Of a stretch of DNA of 64,000 nt, positions 30,756 through 39,762 are shown one piece after another. This stretch comes from Burkholderiales bacterium (GTDB taxonomy: Bacteria; Pseudomonadota; Gammaproteobacteria; Burkholderiales; Burkholderiaceae_C), in contig JACPYV010000136.1 of NCBI GenBank assembly GCA_016195825.1, positions 1 through 64,000 of the forward strand, read 5' to 3'. The notes below the pieces were generated by a model that made no database searches, was not told the DNA's origin, and worked only from the letters and a program-made list of their open reading frames with translations. Numbering within the stretch: the first letter of the stretch is position 1; every line of letters begins with the position of its first letter. Both the position numbers and the translations under genes were made by a program.

Positions 30756-32342
30756 ATGAGCAACACCATTCAAGGCCTGGCGCTGATCGGCGGCCAGCCG
30801 GTGCGCGGTGCCGGCAAGCCCTTCCAAGCGTTCGATCCGGGCAAGAACGAAGCCCTGGGCCCCGACTTCAACGCCGTTGACGCCGCCCAAGTGGCCCAAG
30901 CCTGCGCCCTCGCCGGCGCCGCCTTCGACACCTTTCGCGCCACGACCGACCAGGAGCGTGCCGACTTTCTGGAGCAGATCGCCGCGCAGATCCTGGCGCT
31001 GGGCGACGACCTCATCGTCCGCGCCATGGCCGAGACCGGTCTGCCGCGCGCCCGCCTGGAAGGCGAGCGCGGGCGCACGATGAACCAGCTCAAGCTGTTC
31101 GCCGAGCTGCTGCGCGAAGGCAGCTGGCAGGACGCCCGCATCGATACCGCCCTGCCTGCGCGCACGCCGCCGCGGCCGGACCTGCGCCTGCGCTTCGTGG
31201 GCGTGGGCCCTGTGGCCGTGTTCGGCGCCAGCAACTTCCCGCTGGCCTTCTCGGTCGCCGGTTGCGACACCGCCGCGGCGCTCGCCGCCGGCTGCCCCGT
31301 CGTCGTCAAGGCGCACTCGGCTCACCCGGGCACGTCGGAGCTCGTGGGTCGCGCTGTCGTCGAGGCCGTGCGCCTGAGCCACCTGCCCGCCGGCGTCTTC
31401 GCGCTGCTGACGGGCAGTGGGCACGGCATCGGCGACACGCTGGTGCGCCACCCTGCCATCCAGGCCGTGGGCTTCACCGGCTCGCGCAGCGGCGGCCTCG
31501 CGCTGATGGCTGCCGCGGCGGCCCGCCCCCAGCCCATCCCTGTCTACGCCGAGATGAGCAGCATCAACCCGGTTGTCCTGCTGCCCGGGGCGCTCAGCCA
31601 ACGCGGCGCCGACGTCGCGATGGGCTTCGCCGCCTCGCTGGTCATGGGCGTGGGCCAGTTCTGCACCAATCCCGGCCTGGTGCTGGGCCTGGCCGGTGCC
31701 GACTTCGACCGCTTCGCTGCGGCCGCCGCCGAGGCGCTCAAGCCCGTGGCCGCCGGCACCATGCTGACGCCCGGCATCGCCAGCGCCTACCAGCGCGGCG
31801 AAGACCAGCTCGCCGGCCAGCCCGCGGTCACCACGTTGACCCGCGGCGAGTCGGCCGGTTGCCAGGGCGCCCCGGCGCTGTTCAAGACCACCGGCGCGGC
31901 CTTCCTGGCCAATCATGCGATGTCCGCCGAAATCTTCGGCCCCGCTTCGCTGCTGGTGGCCTGCAGCGACCTTGACGAACTGCTGGCCGTCATCGAGGGC
32001 CTGGAAGGCCAGTTGACCGCCACGCTGCAGTTGCAGGACGACGACGAGGCCGACCTCGCCGCCGCCCGCCGCCTGCTGCCCGCGCTGGAGCGCAAGGTCG
32101 GCCGCATCCTGGCCAACGGCTACCCCACCGGCGTCGAGGTGTCGACGGCCATGGTCCACGGGGGCCCCTTCCCGGCCACGAGCGATGGTCGCAGCAGCTC
32201 GGTCGGCACCGCGGCCATCCAGCGCTTCCTGCGCCCGGTCTGCTACCAGAACCTGCCGCGCGCATTGCTGCCAGCGGTGCTGCGCGAACCCAACGAGCGC
32301 GGCGTCTGGCGGCGCCGCGACGGGGCACTGACGCGCAACTGA
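30756..32342 (+). CDS. 2-oxoglutarate semialdehyde (2,5-dioxovalerate) dehydrogenase
   Basis: A 528-residue NAD(P)+ aldehyde dehydrogenase. The general base E266 lies in YAEMSSINPV and the nucleophile C303 in GQFCTNPGL. The opening phrase GLALIGGQPV and the substrate-loop sequences are those of the KGSADH type III branch found in sugar-acid clusters. It makes 2-oxoglutarate, the end product of the pathway, which enters the TCA cycle. It follows the dehydratase gene by 15 bp and precedes the exported GH51 gene by 42 bp, so all three are probably co-transcribed. Confidence 0.9.
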   Translation: MSNTIQGLALIGGQPVRGAGKPFQAFDPGKNEALGPDFNAVDAAQVAQACALAGAAFDTFRATTDQERADFLEQIAAQILALGDDLIVRAMAETGLPRARLEGERGRTMNQLKLFAELLREGSWQDARIDTALPARTPPRPDLRLRFVGVGPVAVFGASNFPLAFSVAGCDTAAALAAGCPVVVKAHSAHPGTSELVGRAVVEAVRLSHLPAGVFALLTGSGHGIGDTLVRHPAIQAVGFTGSRSGGLALMAAAAARPQPIPVYAEMSSINPVVLLPGALSQRGADVAMGFAASLVMGVGQFCTNPGLVLGLAGADFDRFAAAAAEALKPVAAGTMLTPGIASAYQRGEDQLAGQPAVTTLTRGESAGCQGAPALFKTTGAAFLANHAMSAEIFGPASLLVACSDLDELLAVIEGLEGQLTATLQLQDDDEADLAAARRLLPALERKVGRILANGYPTGVEVSTAMVHGGPFPATSDGRSSSVGTAAIQRFLRPVCYQNLPRALLPAVLREPNERGVWRRRDGALTRN

Positions 32343-32383
32343 GACGCGCAGGCCCGAACAGAACAACGACGGAGACAAAAGAC

Positions 32384-33928
32384 ATGAAGAAGCAACTCGC
32401 CGCCCTCGCGGCCTGCCTGGCCTGGACCTTGGGTGCCCAGGCGGCTGACATCAAGCTGGTCGTCAATGCCGACCAGCCTGGGCCGGTCATCCACCGCAAC
32501 ATCTACGGCCAGTTCGCCGAGCATCTGGGCACCGGCATCTACGAGGGCATGTGGGTCGGTCCCGACTCCAAGATCCCCAACGTGCGCGGTTGGCGCAAGG
32601 ACGTCATCGGCGCGCTGAAGGACCTGAAGGTGCCGCTGGTGCGCTGGCCCGGTGGCTGCTTTGCGGACGAATACCACTGGCGCGAAGGCATCGGCCCGCG
32701 CGCCAAGCGCCCGATCAAGGTCAACAGCAACTGGGGTGGCGTGCCCGAGAACAACGCCGTCGGCACGCACGAGTTCTTTGATCTCGTCGAACAGCTCGGC
32801 GCCGAGGCCTACGTCAACGGCAACATGGGTACCGGCAGCCCGCAGGAAATGGCTGAGTGGCTGGAGTACATGACGGCCGAGGGCAACTCCTCGCTGGCTC
32901 AGGCGCGCCGCAAGAACGGCCGTGACAAGCCCTTCCGCGTGCACTACTTCGCCCTCGGCAACGAGACCTGGGGTTGCGGCGGCAACATGCGGCCGGAGTA
33001 CTACGCCGACATGTACAAGCACTGGGCGACCTTCCTGAAGACGCCCGAGAACAACCGGCCCAAGTTCATCGCCAGTGGCGGCAACGACCAGGACACCACC
33101 TGGGAAGACGTGCTGAGCAAGAGCGTCAAGTACAACTTCGACGCCATCGCTCACCACGCTTACACCTTCCCCAGCGGCAAGTGGGAGGGCAAGGGCTCGG
33201 CGGTCGGCTTCCCCGAGGACGAGTGGATCTCGATGCTGTCGCAGGTCAGCAAGATCGACAACACGCTGGCCAAGACCACGGTCGTCCTTGACAAGAATGA
33301 CCCGAAGAAGAAGCTCGAAATCTACTTCGACGAATGGGGCAGCTGGTACGACCCCGAGCCCGGTAGCAACCCCGGCTTCCTGGTCCAGCGCAACACGCTG
33401 CGCGATGCGCTGCTGGCGGCGCTGCACTTCAACGTCTTCCACGCCCATGCCGACCGCGTGAAGATGAGCAACGTGGCGCAGATGGTCAACGTGCTGCAGG
33501 CCATGATCCAGACGTCGAAAGACAAGCTGGTGCTGACGCCGACGTACCACGCCTTCGCGCTTTACACGCCCTTCCAGGACGCGACCTCGCTGCCCGCGAC
33601 GATCGAGAACAACCCGGTCTACAAGGTCGGCGCGACCGAGATGCCGGGCCTGTCGGCCACGGCAGCGCGCGGTAAGGACGGCAAGCTCTACATCGGTCTC
33701 GTGAACTCCAACGCCACGCAGTCTGCGGAGCTGACGCTGCAGGTCGGCGCCAGTGCGCCCAAGGCCGTCAAGGGCAAGCTGCTGACCGCCGGCGCGATGG
33801 ACGCGCAGAACGAGCTCGGCAAGTCCGCGCAAGTCGTGCCCGTGGCCTATGAGGCCCAGGCCGCCGACGGCAAGCTCACGCTGAAGCTCCCGGCCAAGTC
33901 CATCGTCGTCGTCGCCGTCGAGGGCTGA
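32384..33928 (+). CDS. GH51 alpha-L-arabinofuranosidase, exported
   Basis: A 514-residue family-51 enzyme. A signal peptide ends in AQAA (about residue 21). The (beta/alpha)8 barrel carries the acid/base E194 in ALGNETWG and the nucleophile E317 in YFDEWGSW. The C-terminal beta domain (about 400-514) is the usual GH51 jelly-roll-like end. It releases L-arabinofuranose from arabinan or arabinoxylan side chains in the periplasm, with retention. A second GH51 without signal peptide lies at 55397-56923, so exported and cytoplasmic versions coexist. A GGAGACA ribosome site precedes the ATG. Confidence 0.92.
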   Translation: MKKQLAALAACLAWTLGAQAADIKLVVNADQPGPVIHRNIYGQFAEHLGTGIYEGMWVGPDSKIPNVRGWRKDVIGALKDLKVPLVRWPGGCFADEYHWREGIGPRAKRPIKVNSNWGGVPENNAVGTHEFFDLVEQLGAEAYVNGNMGTGSPQEMAEWLEYMTAEGNSSLAQARRKNGRDKPFRVHYFALGNETWGCGGNMRPEYYADMYKHWATFLKTPENNRPKFIASGGNDQDTTWEDVLSKSVKYNFDAIAHHAYTFPSGKWEGKGSAVGFPEDEWISMLSQVSKIDNTLAKTTVVLDKNDPKKKLEIYFDEWGSWYDPEPGSNPGFLVQRNTLRDALLAALHFNVFHAHADRVKMSNVAQMVNVLQAMIQTSKDKLVLTPTYHAFALYTPFQDATSLPATIENNPVYKVGATEMPGLSATAARGKDGKLYIGLVNSNATQSAELTLQVGASAPKAVKGKLLTAGAMDAQNELGKSAQVVPVAYEAQAADGKLTLKLPAKSIVVVAVEG

Positions 33929-34063
33929 TCGCCCTCCGCGCAGCAAGCGACTTCTGCTGATCCGCAACCCTGGGCCCGCCATGCTGCTTGCCCAGGCCTT
34001 GCGCTGTCTCCGTGGCCGACACGGGGCATATCAAAACCAGGATCGACCGTGTCTGCAATGTCA

Positions 34064-34093
34064 TTGGTGCGCCGCCGCCGAGCCTCCTAGGCT
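34064..34093 (+). promoter_or_regulatory. Putative promoter of the second GH43/GH127 transcription unit
   Basis: TTGGTG (34064-34069), an 18-bp spacer and TAGGCT (34088-34093), similar in layout to the TAGCAT promoters of this locus. Upstream, ATATCAAAA at 34028-34036 is shared with the region before the dehydratase gene (28832-28840). Confidence 0.35.
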
Positions 34094-34132
34094 GCGCCGG
34101 GCTCAACCACCAGACACGGAGACAAACACATC

Positions 34133-35653
34133 ATGGCCTTCCAGAACCGACGCAACTTCCTTGCGGGCACTGCCGCCCTCGCGCTGACCGCCTGCGGCGG
34201 CGGTGGCGGCGGCAGCACCGGCACCGTCACGCCTGCCACCCCCACCCCGGTGACCCCCACACCGCCCACCAACCCCAACGCGGTCCAGACGGCGCTCACG
34301 TTCGGCAACGCGTCGGTCCATGACCCGTCGGTGATCAAGTCGGGCAGCACGTTCTACGTCTTCGGCTCCCACCTCGCGGCGGCCAAGACGACGGACCTGA
34401 TGAACTGGACCAAGCTGGCTGACGGCGTCGACAACAACAACGCGCTGTTCGGCAACAAGGTCACCACGGAGCTGGCCGCCACCTTCGCCTGGACCACGGT
34501 GACCGACCTGTGGGCCCCCGACGTCGCCAAGCTCGACGACGGCAAGTTCTACATGTACTACTGCTCCTGCCAGGGCAGCAGCCCGCTGTCCGCGCTGGGC
34601 GTGGCCGTGGCCACCAACATCGAAGGCCCGTACGCGAACAAGCAGATCCTGCTGAAATCCGGCATGGTGGGCGTGTCCGACGACGGCACCACTTACGACG
34701 CGACCAAGCACCCCAACGTCGTTGACCCGCAGGTCTTCAAGGATGCGACGGGCAAGCTGTGGATGGTCTACGGCTCCTACTCGGGCGGCATCTTCATCCT
34801 GCAGCTGGACCTGACGACAGGCCTGCCCATCGCGGGCCAGGGCTACGGCAAGCACTTGCTGGGCGGCAACCATGCCGAGATCGAGGGTGCCTACATCCTC
34901 TACAGCCCGACAAGCAAGTACTACTACCTGTTCACGTCCTGGGGCGGCCTGGCCGCCAACGGCGGCTACAACGTGCGCCTGGCGCGCTCGCTGTCGCCCG
35001 ACGGCCCTTACGTGGACGGCTCCGGCAAGGACATGGCCACGGTCAGGGCAAGCGTGGCCTTCGACCGGCCCAGCATCCAGGACAACGCCATGAAGCTGAT
35101 GGGCGGCCATCAGTTCACCAACGCGGACTTCGAGACCGGCACCGCGCTGGGCTACGTGTCCCCGGGCCACAACTCGGCCTACTACGACGCGGCCACGGGC
35201 CAGTACTTCATCATCTTCCACACGCGCTTCCCGAGCACGGGCGAGGCCCACGAGATCCGCGTGCACGAGATGCACCTCAACGAAGACGGCTGGCTGGTCA
35301 TCGCGCCGCTGCGTTATGCACCACTGAGCCTGGCAAGCCCCGCGCAGACGGTCGACGTCAGCGCCGCGCAGGCGGCCGGCACCTACAAGCTGGTCAACCA
35401 TGGCCGGGACATCACGGCGGTGAGCAAGTCGTCCGTTGTCGTCGTCTTGAACACCGACGGGACCGTCAGCGGCGGCGTCACCGGCACCTGGACGCACAAC
35501 GGCAGCAACAAACTCACCGTTGTGAGCGGCGGCACGACCTACAAGGGCGTACTGTCCCGGCAATGGAACACGAACTCCAGCGCGTTCGTTGTGAGCTTCA
35601 GCGCGCTGTCGTCGGGTGGTGTCTCGCTGTGGGCCATTCGGTTGAGCAGCTGA
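34133..35653 (+). CDS. GH43 endo-arabinanase-like lipoprotein
   Basis: A 506-residue exported GH43. RRNFLAGTAALALTAC combines a twin-arginine-like start with a lipobox (C21), followed by Gly and a Thr/Pro-rich linker to about residue 48. Catalytic residues can be placed as D64 (SVHDPSV), D198 (VVDPQVF) and E251 (EIEGAYI). The C-terminal ~100 residues form a separate beta domain common in endo-1,5-alpha-L-arabinanases of subfamilies 4/5. It cuts the arabinan backbone on the periplasmic side or at the cell surface. The next gene starts within its stop codon (TGATG), so both are coupled. Confidence 0.88.
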   Translation: MAFQNRRNFLAGTAALALTACGGGGGGSTGTVTPATPTPVTPTPPTNPNAVQTALTFGNASVHDPSVIKSGSTFYVFGSHLAAAKTTDLMNWTKLADGVDNNNALFGNKVTTELAATFAWTTVTDLWAPDVAKLDDGKFYMYYCSCQGSSPLSALGVAVATNIEGPYANKQILLKSGMVGVSDDGTTYDATKHPNVVDPQVFKDATGKLWMVYGSYSGGIFILQLDLTTGLPIAGQGYGKHLLGGNHAEIEGAYILYSPTSKYYYLFTSWGGLAANGGYNVRLARSLSPDGPYVDGSGKDMATVRASVAFDRPSIQDNAMKLMGGHQFTNADFETGTALGYVSPGHNSAYYDAATGQYFIIFHTRFPSTGEAHEIRVHEMHLNEDGWLVIAPLRYAPLSLASPAQTVDVSAAQAAGTYKLVNHGRDITAVSKSSVVVVLNTDGTVSGGVTGTWTHNGSNKLTVVSGGTTYKGVLSRQWNTNSSAFVVSFSALSSGGVSLWAIRLSS

Positions 35654-38031
35654 TGTCGAAACGCCTGCTCGCCGCCCTCGCCCTTGCACTGTGCGCCCAC
35701 AGTGCGAGCGCGGCGACGCAGGCTTTCCCGTTGGATCGGGTCCGTCTCCAGGACGGCCCGTTCCTCGACGCGCAGGCCACCGACCTGCACTACCTGCTGG
35801 CGCTGGACGCGGACCGCCTGCTGGCGCCCTTCCGCCGCGAAGCCGGTCTGCCGGTGACTGCGCCGAGCTACGGCAACTGGGAGTCCAGCGGCCTGGACGG
35901 TCACATGGGTGGGCACTACGTGTCGGCGCTCGCCTTGATGGTCGCGTCCACCGGCGACCCCGAGGCGAAGAAGCGCCTGGACTACGTCATCGGAGAACTC
36001 AAACGTTGCCAGGACGCCATCGGCACCGGCTACATCGGCGGCGTCCCGGATGGCGCCAAGGCTTGGGGCCAGGTGGCCGCGGGCGAACTCAAGGTCGACA
36101 GCTTCTCCGTCAACGGCCGCTGGGTGCCTTGGTACAACCTGCACAAGCTCTTCGCCGGCCTGCGCGACGCCTGGGTCCATGCCGGCAATGCCGACGCCAA
36201 GGCCATGCTCATCGCCTTGAGCGACTGGGCGCTGCGGCTGACGACACCGCTTTCTGATCAGCAGATGCAGGACATGCTGCGCGCTGAGCACGGCGGCATG
36301 AACGAGGTGCTGGCCGACGTGTCGCAGATGACCGGCGACCTGCGCTACCTGGCGCTGGCGCGGCGCTTTTCGCACCAGGCCATCCTGCAGCCGCTGGCCG
36401 CCGGCCAGGACAAGCTCACCGGCCTGCACGCCAACACCCAGATCCCCAAGGTCATCGGCTTCGCGCGCATCGCGCAGCTTGCCGGTGAAGATGAAGGCCG
36501 CCGTGCCGCCGAATTCTTCTGGCACACGGTCACCGAGAAGCGCACCGTCGCCATCGGCGGCAACAGCGTCAAGGAGCACTTCCACCCGGCCGACGACTTC
36601 CGGCCCATGCTCAACGAAGTGGAAGGCCCCGAGACCTGCAACAGCTACAACATGCTCAAGCTGACGGCGCTGCTGGCGCAGGCCCAGCCGGAGCAGGGCA
36701 GCTACACGGACTTCTACGAGCGCACGCTCTACAACCACATCCTCGCGTCGCAGCATCCGGGCGAGGGGGGCTTCGTCTATTTCACGCCGATGCGGCCGCA
36801 GCACTACCGCGTCTACTCGAAGATCGACGAGGGCATGTGGTGCTGCGTCGGCTCAGGCATCGAGAGCCACGCCCGCCACGGTGAATTCATCTACGCGCAC
36901 GACGGCGACGCGCTGTACGTGAACCTCTTCATCGCGTCCAAGCTGGACTGGCGCGAGCGCGGCATCCACGTCACGCAGAGCACGCGCTTCCCCGACGAGG
37001 CGCGCACGCGGCTGACGGTGCACGACGCCGGCGAGTTCGCGCTGAAGATCCGCTACCCCGGCTGGGTTGCGCCCGGCGCGCTCAAGGTCAAGCTCAACGG
37101 CAAGCTTGTCAAGGTGACGGCCAAGCCGGGTGGCCATGTCGAACTGCGCCGCGTGTGGGCGACCGGTGACCACGTGGACGTCGAGCTGCCGATGCGCACG
37201 ACGCTGGAGCCCATGCCGGGCCTGAAGAACTACGTCGCCGTGCTGCACGGCCCCATCGTGCTGGCCGCCAAGACGCCGCAGGCGGGAGAGAAGCTGGCCT
37301 TCACCGCAGACGGTTCGCGCATGGGCCACATCGCGCAGGGCGCGGTCTGCCCGCAAGACGCAGCCCCCGTGTTCGTGAGCGACAAGGCCAACTTCATCCG
37401 CCGCTTCAAGCCCGTGGCCGGCCAACCGCTGACCTTCACGGCGCCTGGCCTCATCCAGGGCCTGAAGCCAGGCTTTGACGCGGATCGCCTGCAGCTCATC
37501 CCGTTCTTCCGGCTGCACGACTCGCGCTACATGGTCTATTGGGCGCGCTCCACGCCTGCCCAGCAGAGCTTGTTGCGCGTGGAGCTGGCCAAGGCCGAGG
37601 AGGCGCGGCTGGCGCTGGACGCGCAGACCATCGACCAGGTCGCACCCGGTGAGCAGCAGCCCGAGTCCGACCACGGCTTCAAGGGCGAAGGTGCCGAGAA
37701 CGGCATCGCACCGGCCGGCCGCTGGCGGCATGCGAAGCAGTGGTTCAGCTATGACCTCAACGACCGTGTTGGCGAGGCCCAGGCGCTGCGCCTGAGCTTC
37801 GCCAAGGGCGATGCCGGCCGCCGTTTCGACGTCGTCGTCAACGGTCAGCTCATCGCCGAAGTCGAGCTGGGCAAGCTCCCGGGTGCTGATTCGCCGGACG
37901 AGATCTACTCGCGCGACTTCCCGCTGCCTGCCGACCTCGTGCGCGCGGCCGGCGGCAAGCTCACCGTGAAGTTCGTCGCCAAACCCGGTTCCATCGCCGG
38001 TGGGCTCTACGGCCTTCGGCTGCTTCGCTGA
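35653..38031 (+). CDS. GH127 beta-L-arabinofuranosidase, exported
   Basis: A 792-residue enzyme. A signal peptide ends near SASA (about 21). The (alpha/alpha)6 barrel contains the zinc/catalytic set of GH127: E327 and C329 in GPETCNSYN, and C397-C398 in MWCCVGSG. In the characterised enzyme of this family these four residues hold Zn2+ and one Cys acts as nucleophile. C-terminal beta domains extend beyond about residue 480. It releases beta-linked L-arabinofuranose, which widens the locus from plain arabinan toward hydroxyproline-linked or rhamnogalacturonan-type arabinose. ATG at 35653 overlaps the upstream stop. Confidence 0.9.
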   Translation: MSKRLLAALALALCAHSASAATQAFPLDRVRLQDGPFLDAQATDLHYLLALDADRLLAPFRREAGLPVTAPSYGNWESSGLDGHMGGHYVSALALMVASTGDPEAKKRLDYVIGELKRCQDAIGTGYIGGVPDGAKAWGQVAAGELKVDSFSVNGRWVPWYNLHKLFAGLRDAWVHAGNADAKAMLIALSDWALRLTTPLSDQQMQDMLRAEHGGMNEVLADVSQMTGDLRYLALARRFSHQAILQPLAAGQDKLTGLHANTQIPKVIGFARIAQLAGEDEGRRAAEFFWHTVTEKRTVAIGGNSVKEHFHPADDFRPMLNEVEGPETCNSYNMLKLTALLAQAQPEQGSYTDFYERTLYNHILASQHPGEGGFVYFTPMRPQHYRVYSKIDEGMWCCVGSGIESHARHGEFIYAHDGDALYVNLFIASKLDWRERGIHVTQSTRFPDEARTRLTVHDAGEFALKIRYPGWVAPGALKVKLNGKLVKVTAKPGGHVELRRVWATGDHVDVELPMRTTLEPMPGLKNYVAVLHGPIVLAAKTPQAGEKLAFTADGSRMGHIAQGAVCPQDAAPVFVSDKANFIRRFKPVAGQPLTFTAPGLIQGLKPGFDADRLQLIPFFRLHDSRYMVYWARSTPAQQSLLRVELAKAEEARLALDAQTIDQVAPGEQQPESDHGFKGEGAENGIAPAGRWRHAKQWFSYDLNDRVGEAQALRLSFAKGDAGRRFDVVVNGQLIAEVELGKLPGADSPDEIYSRDFPLPADLVRAAGGKLTVKFVAKPGSIAGGLYGLRLLR

Positions 38032-38041
38032 GGTCGCCTTC

Positions 38042-39655
38042 ATGAAACGACGTCACCTCCTCCAACAGCTCGGCGGTCTCGCGTCGTTGAGTGCCGCGGG
38101 CCATCTGCGGGCGGCGACGCAGGGTGGCGCCGGCTTCAAGCCCAGTTGGGATTCGCTGGCCGGCTACCAGACCCCCGACTGGTTCCGCGACGCCAAGTTC
38201 GGCATCTGGGCGCACTGGGGGCCACAGTGCCAGCCCGAGATGGGCGACTGGTACGCCCGCGAGATGTACGTCGAGGGCAGCGCCACGAACCGCCACCACG
38301 TCGCCACCTACGGGCACCCGTCGATCTACGGTTTCAAGGACGTCATCCGCGACTGGAAGGCCGAGCGTTGGGAGCCGGAGGAGCTGCTCGGGCTCTACAA
38401 GAAGGCCGGCGCACGCTACTTCATGGCGATGGCCAACCACCACGACAACTTCGACCTGTTCGCCAGTCGCCACCACGCGTGGAACGCCACGCGCGTCGGA
38501 CCGCGCCAGGACATCATCAAGCGCTGGGCCGCCGCCGCACGCGCGCAGGGTCTGCCGCTGGGCGTGAGCGTGCACGCGGCTCACGCCTGGACCTGGTACG
38601 AGCCCGCCCAACGCGCCGACACCAAGGGCCCCAAGACCGGTGTGCCCTACGACGGCCGGCTGCGCAAGGAAGACGGCCGCGGCCAGTGGTGGGACGGGCT
38701 GGACCCGCAAGCCCTCTACGCGCAGGACCACGCACCCAGCGCGAACGCGCAAGACCCCAAGGCCCTCCATGGCCAGTGGGAGTGGGGCAACGGCGCCAGC
38801 CAGCCCAGCGAGGCCTACTGCCGCAACTTCCTCGCCCGCACGCTGGATCTGCTGGACCAGCACCGCCCCGAGCTGGTCTATTTCGACGACACCGCGCTGC
38901 CGCTGTGGCCCGTCAGCCCCGTGGGACTGGACATCGCCGCCCACCTCTACAACCAGCACCTGGACGCGTCGGGCCGCACGCAGGCCGTGCTGTTCGGCAA
39001 GATCCTCAACGAGCAGCAGCGCCGCTGCATGGTGTGGGACATCGAGCGCGGCCAGGCCCAGGGCATCGAGCCCCTGCCCTGGCAGACCGACACCTGCCTG
39101 GGCGGCTGGCATTACGACAAGCGCATCCTGGCGCAGCAGAAATACAAGTCCGCCGAGACGGTGGTGCGCATGCTGATTGATGTGGTCAGCAAGAACGGCA
39201 ACCTGCTGCTCAACGTGCCGGTCAAGGGCGACGGCCGCATCGACGACGCCGAGCGCCGCGTCGTGGAGGCCATCGGCGTCTGGCTGCAGCGTCACGGCGA
39301 AAGCATCTACGGCACCCGCCCCTGGCGCGTGTTCGGCGAAGGCCCGTCGCTGGCCAACCAGGCGCCGCTGACGGCCCAGGGCTTCAACGAAGGCAAGGGC
39401 GCCGCCTTAGGCGCGGCGGACTTCCGCTTCACTGCGCGCGGCGACATCGTCTACGCCAGCGGCTTTGCGGCGCCTGACGGCGGCCGCGCACTCATCCGCA
39501 GCCTGGCACGCGGCCAGCACCGGCCGGTGCAGCGCGTGGACCTGCTGGGCGGTGCCGAGGCGTTGCGCTTCGAGCAGCGCGACGACGGCCTGTCGGTGCA
39601 ACTGCCGCTCGACGGCATCGCGACGCTGCCCGCCTACGTTCTGCGGATTGCGTGA
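38042..39655 (+). CDS. GH29 alpha-L-fucosidase-like protein, exported
   Basis: A 537-residue family-29 enzyme. MKRRHLLQQLGGLASLSAAG is an export signal with an RR pair. The barrel carries WFRDAKFGIWAHWGP, MANHHDNFDLF (substrate-binding HH), and the nucleophile region LVYFDDTALP, where D282 or D283 is the likely nucleophile. The family removes alpha-L-fucose, but close members act on related sugars, and the arabinan setting leaves open an alpha-L-fucosyl or an alpha-L-galactosyl/arabinosyl cap. The ATG is 10 bp after the GH127 stop. The reading begun at 38000 overlaps GH127 and is less likely. Confidence 0.85.
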   Translation: MKRRHLLQQLGGLASLSAAGHLRAATQGGAGFKPSWDSLAGYQTPDWFRDAKFGIWAHWGPQCQPEMGDWYAREMYVEGSATNRHHVATYGHPSIYGFKDVIRDWKAERWEPEELLGLYKKAGARYFMAMANHHDNFDLFASRHHAWNATRVGPRQDIIKRWAAAARAQGLPLGVSVHAAHAWTWYEPAQRADTKGPKTGVPYDGRLRKEDGRGQWWDGLDPQALYAQDHAPSANAQDPKALHGQWEWGNGASQPSEAYCRNFLARTLDLLDQHRPELVYFDDTALPLWPVSPVGLDIAAHLYNQHLDASGRTQAVLFGKILNEQQRRCMVWDIERGQAQGIEPLPWQTDTCLGGWHYDKRILAQQKYKSAETVVRMLIDVVSKNGNLLLNVPVKGDGRIDDAERRVVEAIGVWLQRHGESIYGTRPWRVFGEGPSLANQAPLTAQGFNEGKGAALGAADFRFTARGDIVYASGFAAPDGGRALIRSLARGQHRPVQRVDLLGGAEALRFEQRDDGLSVQLPLDGIATLPAYVLRIA

Positions 39656-39707
39656 GCCCATGCCTTCTAGCATCCTCAAACTGACATGGTTTGCACGAAC
39701 AAACTCA

Positions 39708-39737
39708 TGGGTCGTGCATCACCGCGCTTCCTAGCAT
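39708..39737 (+). promoter_or_regulatory. Putative promoter/operator region of the furanose importer
   Basis: TGGGTC (39708-39713), 18 bp, TAGCAT (39732-39737), repeating the layout seen before the TonB receptor and dehydratase genes. A second TAGCAT is at 39668-39673. TGCACGA (39692-39698) and TCGTGCA (39712-39718) form an inverted repeat straddling the -35, a possible operator. Confidence 0.45.
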
Positions 39738-39762
39738 CCGCTCACAACAAGGAGACAACCGA

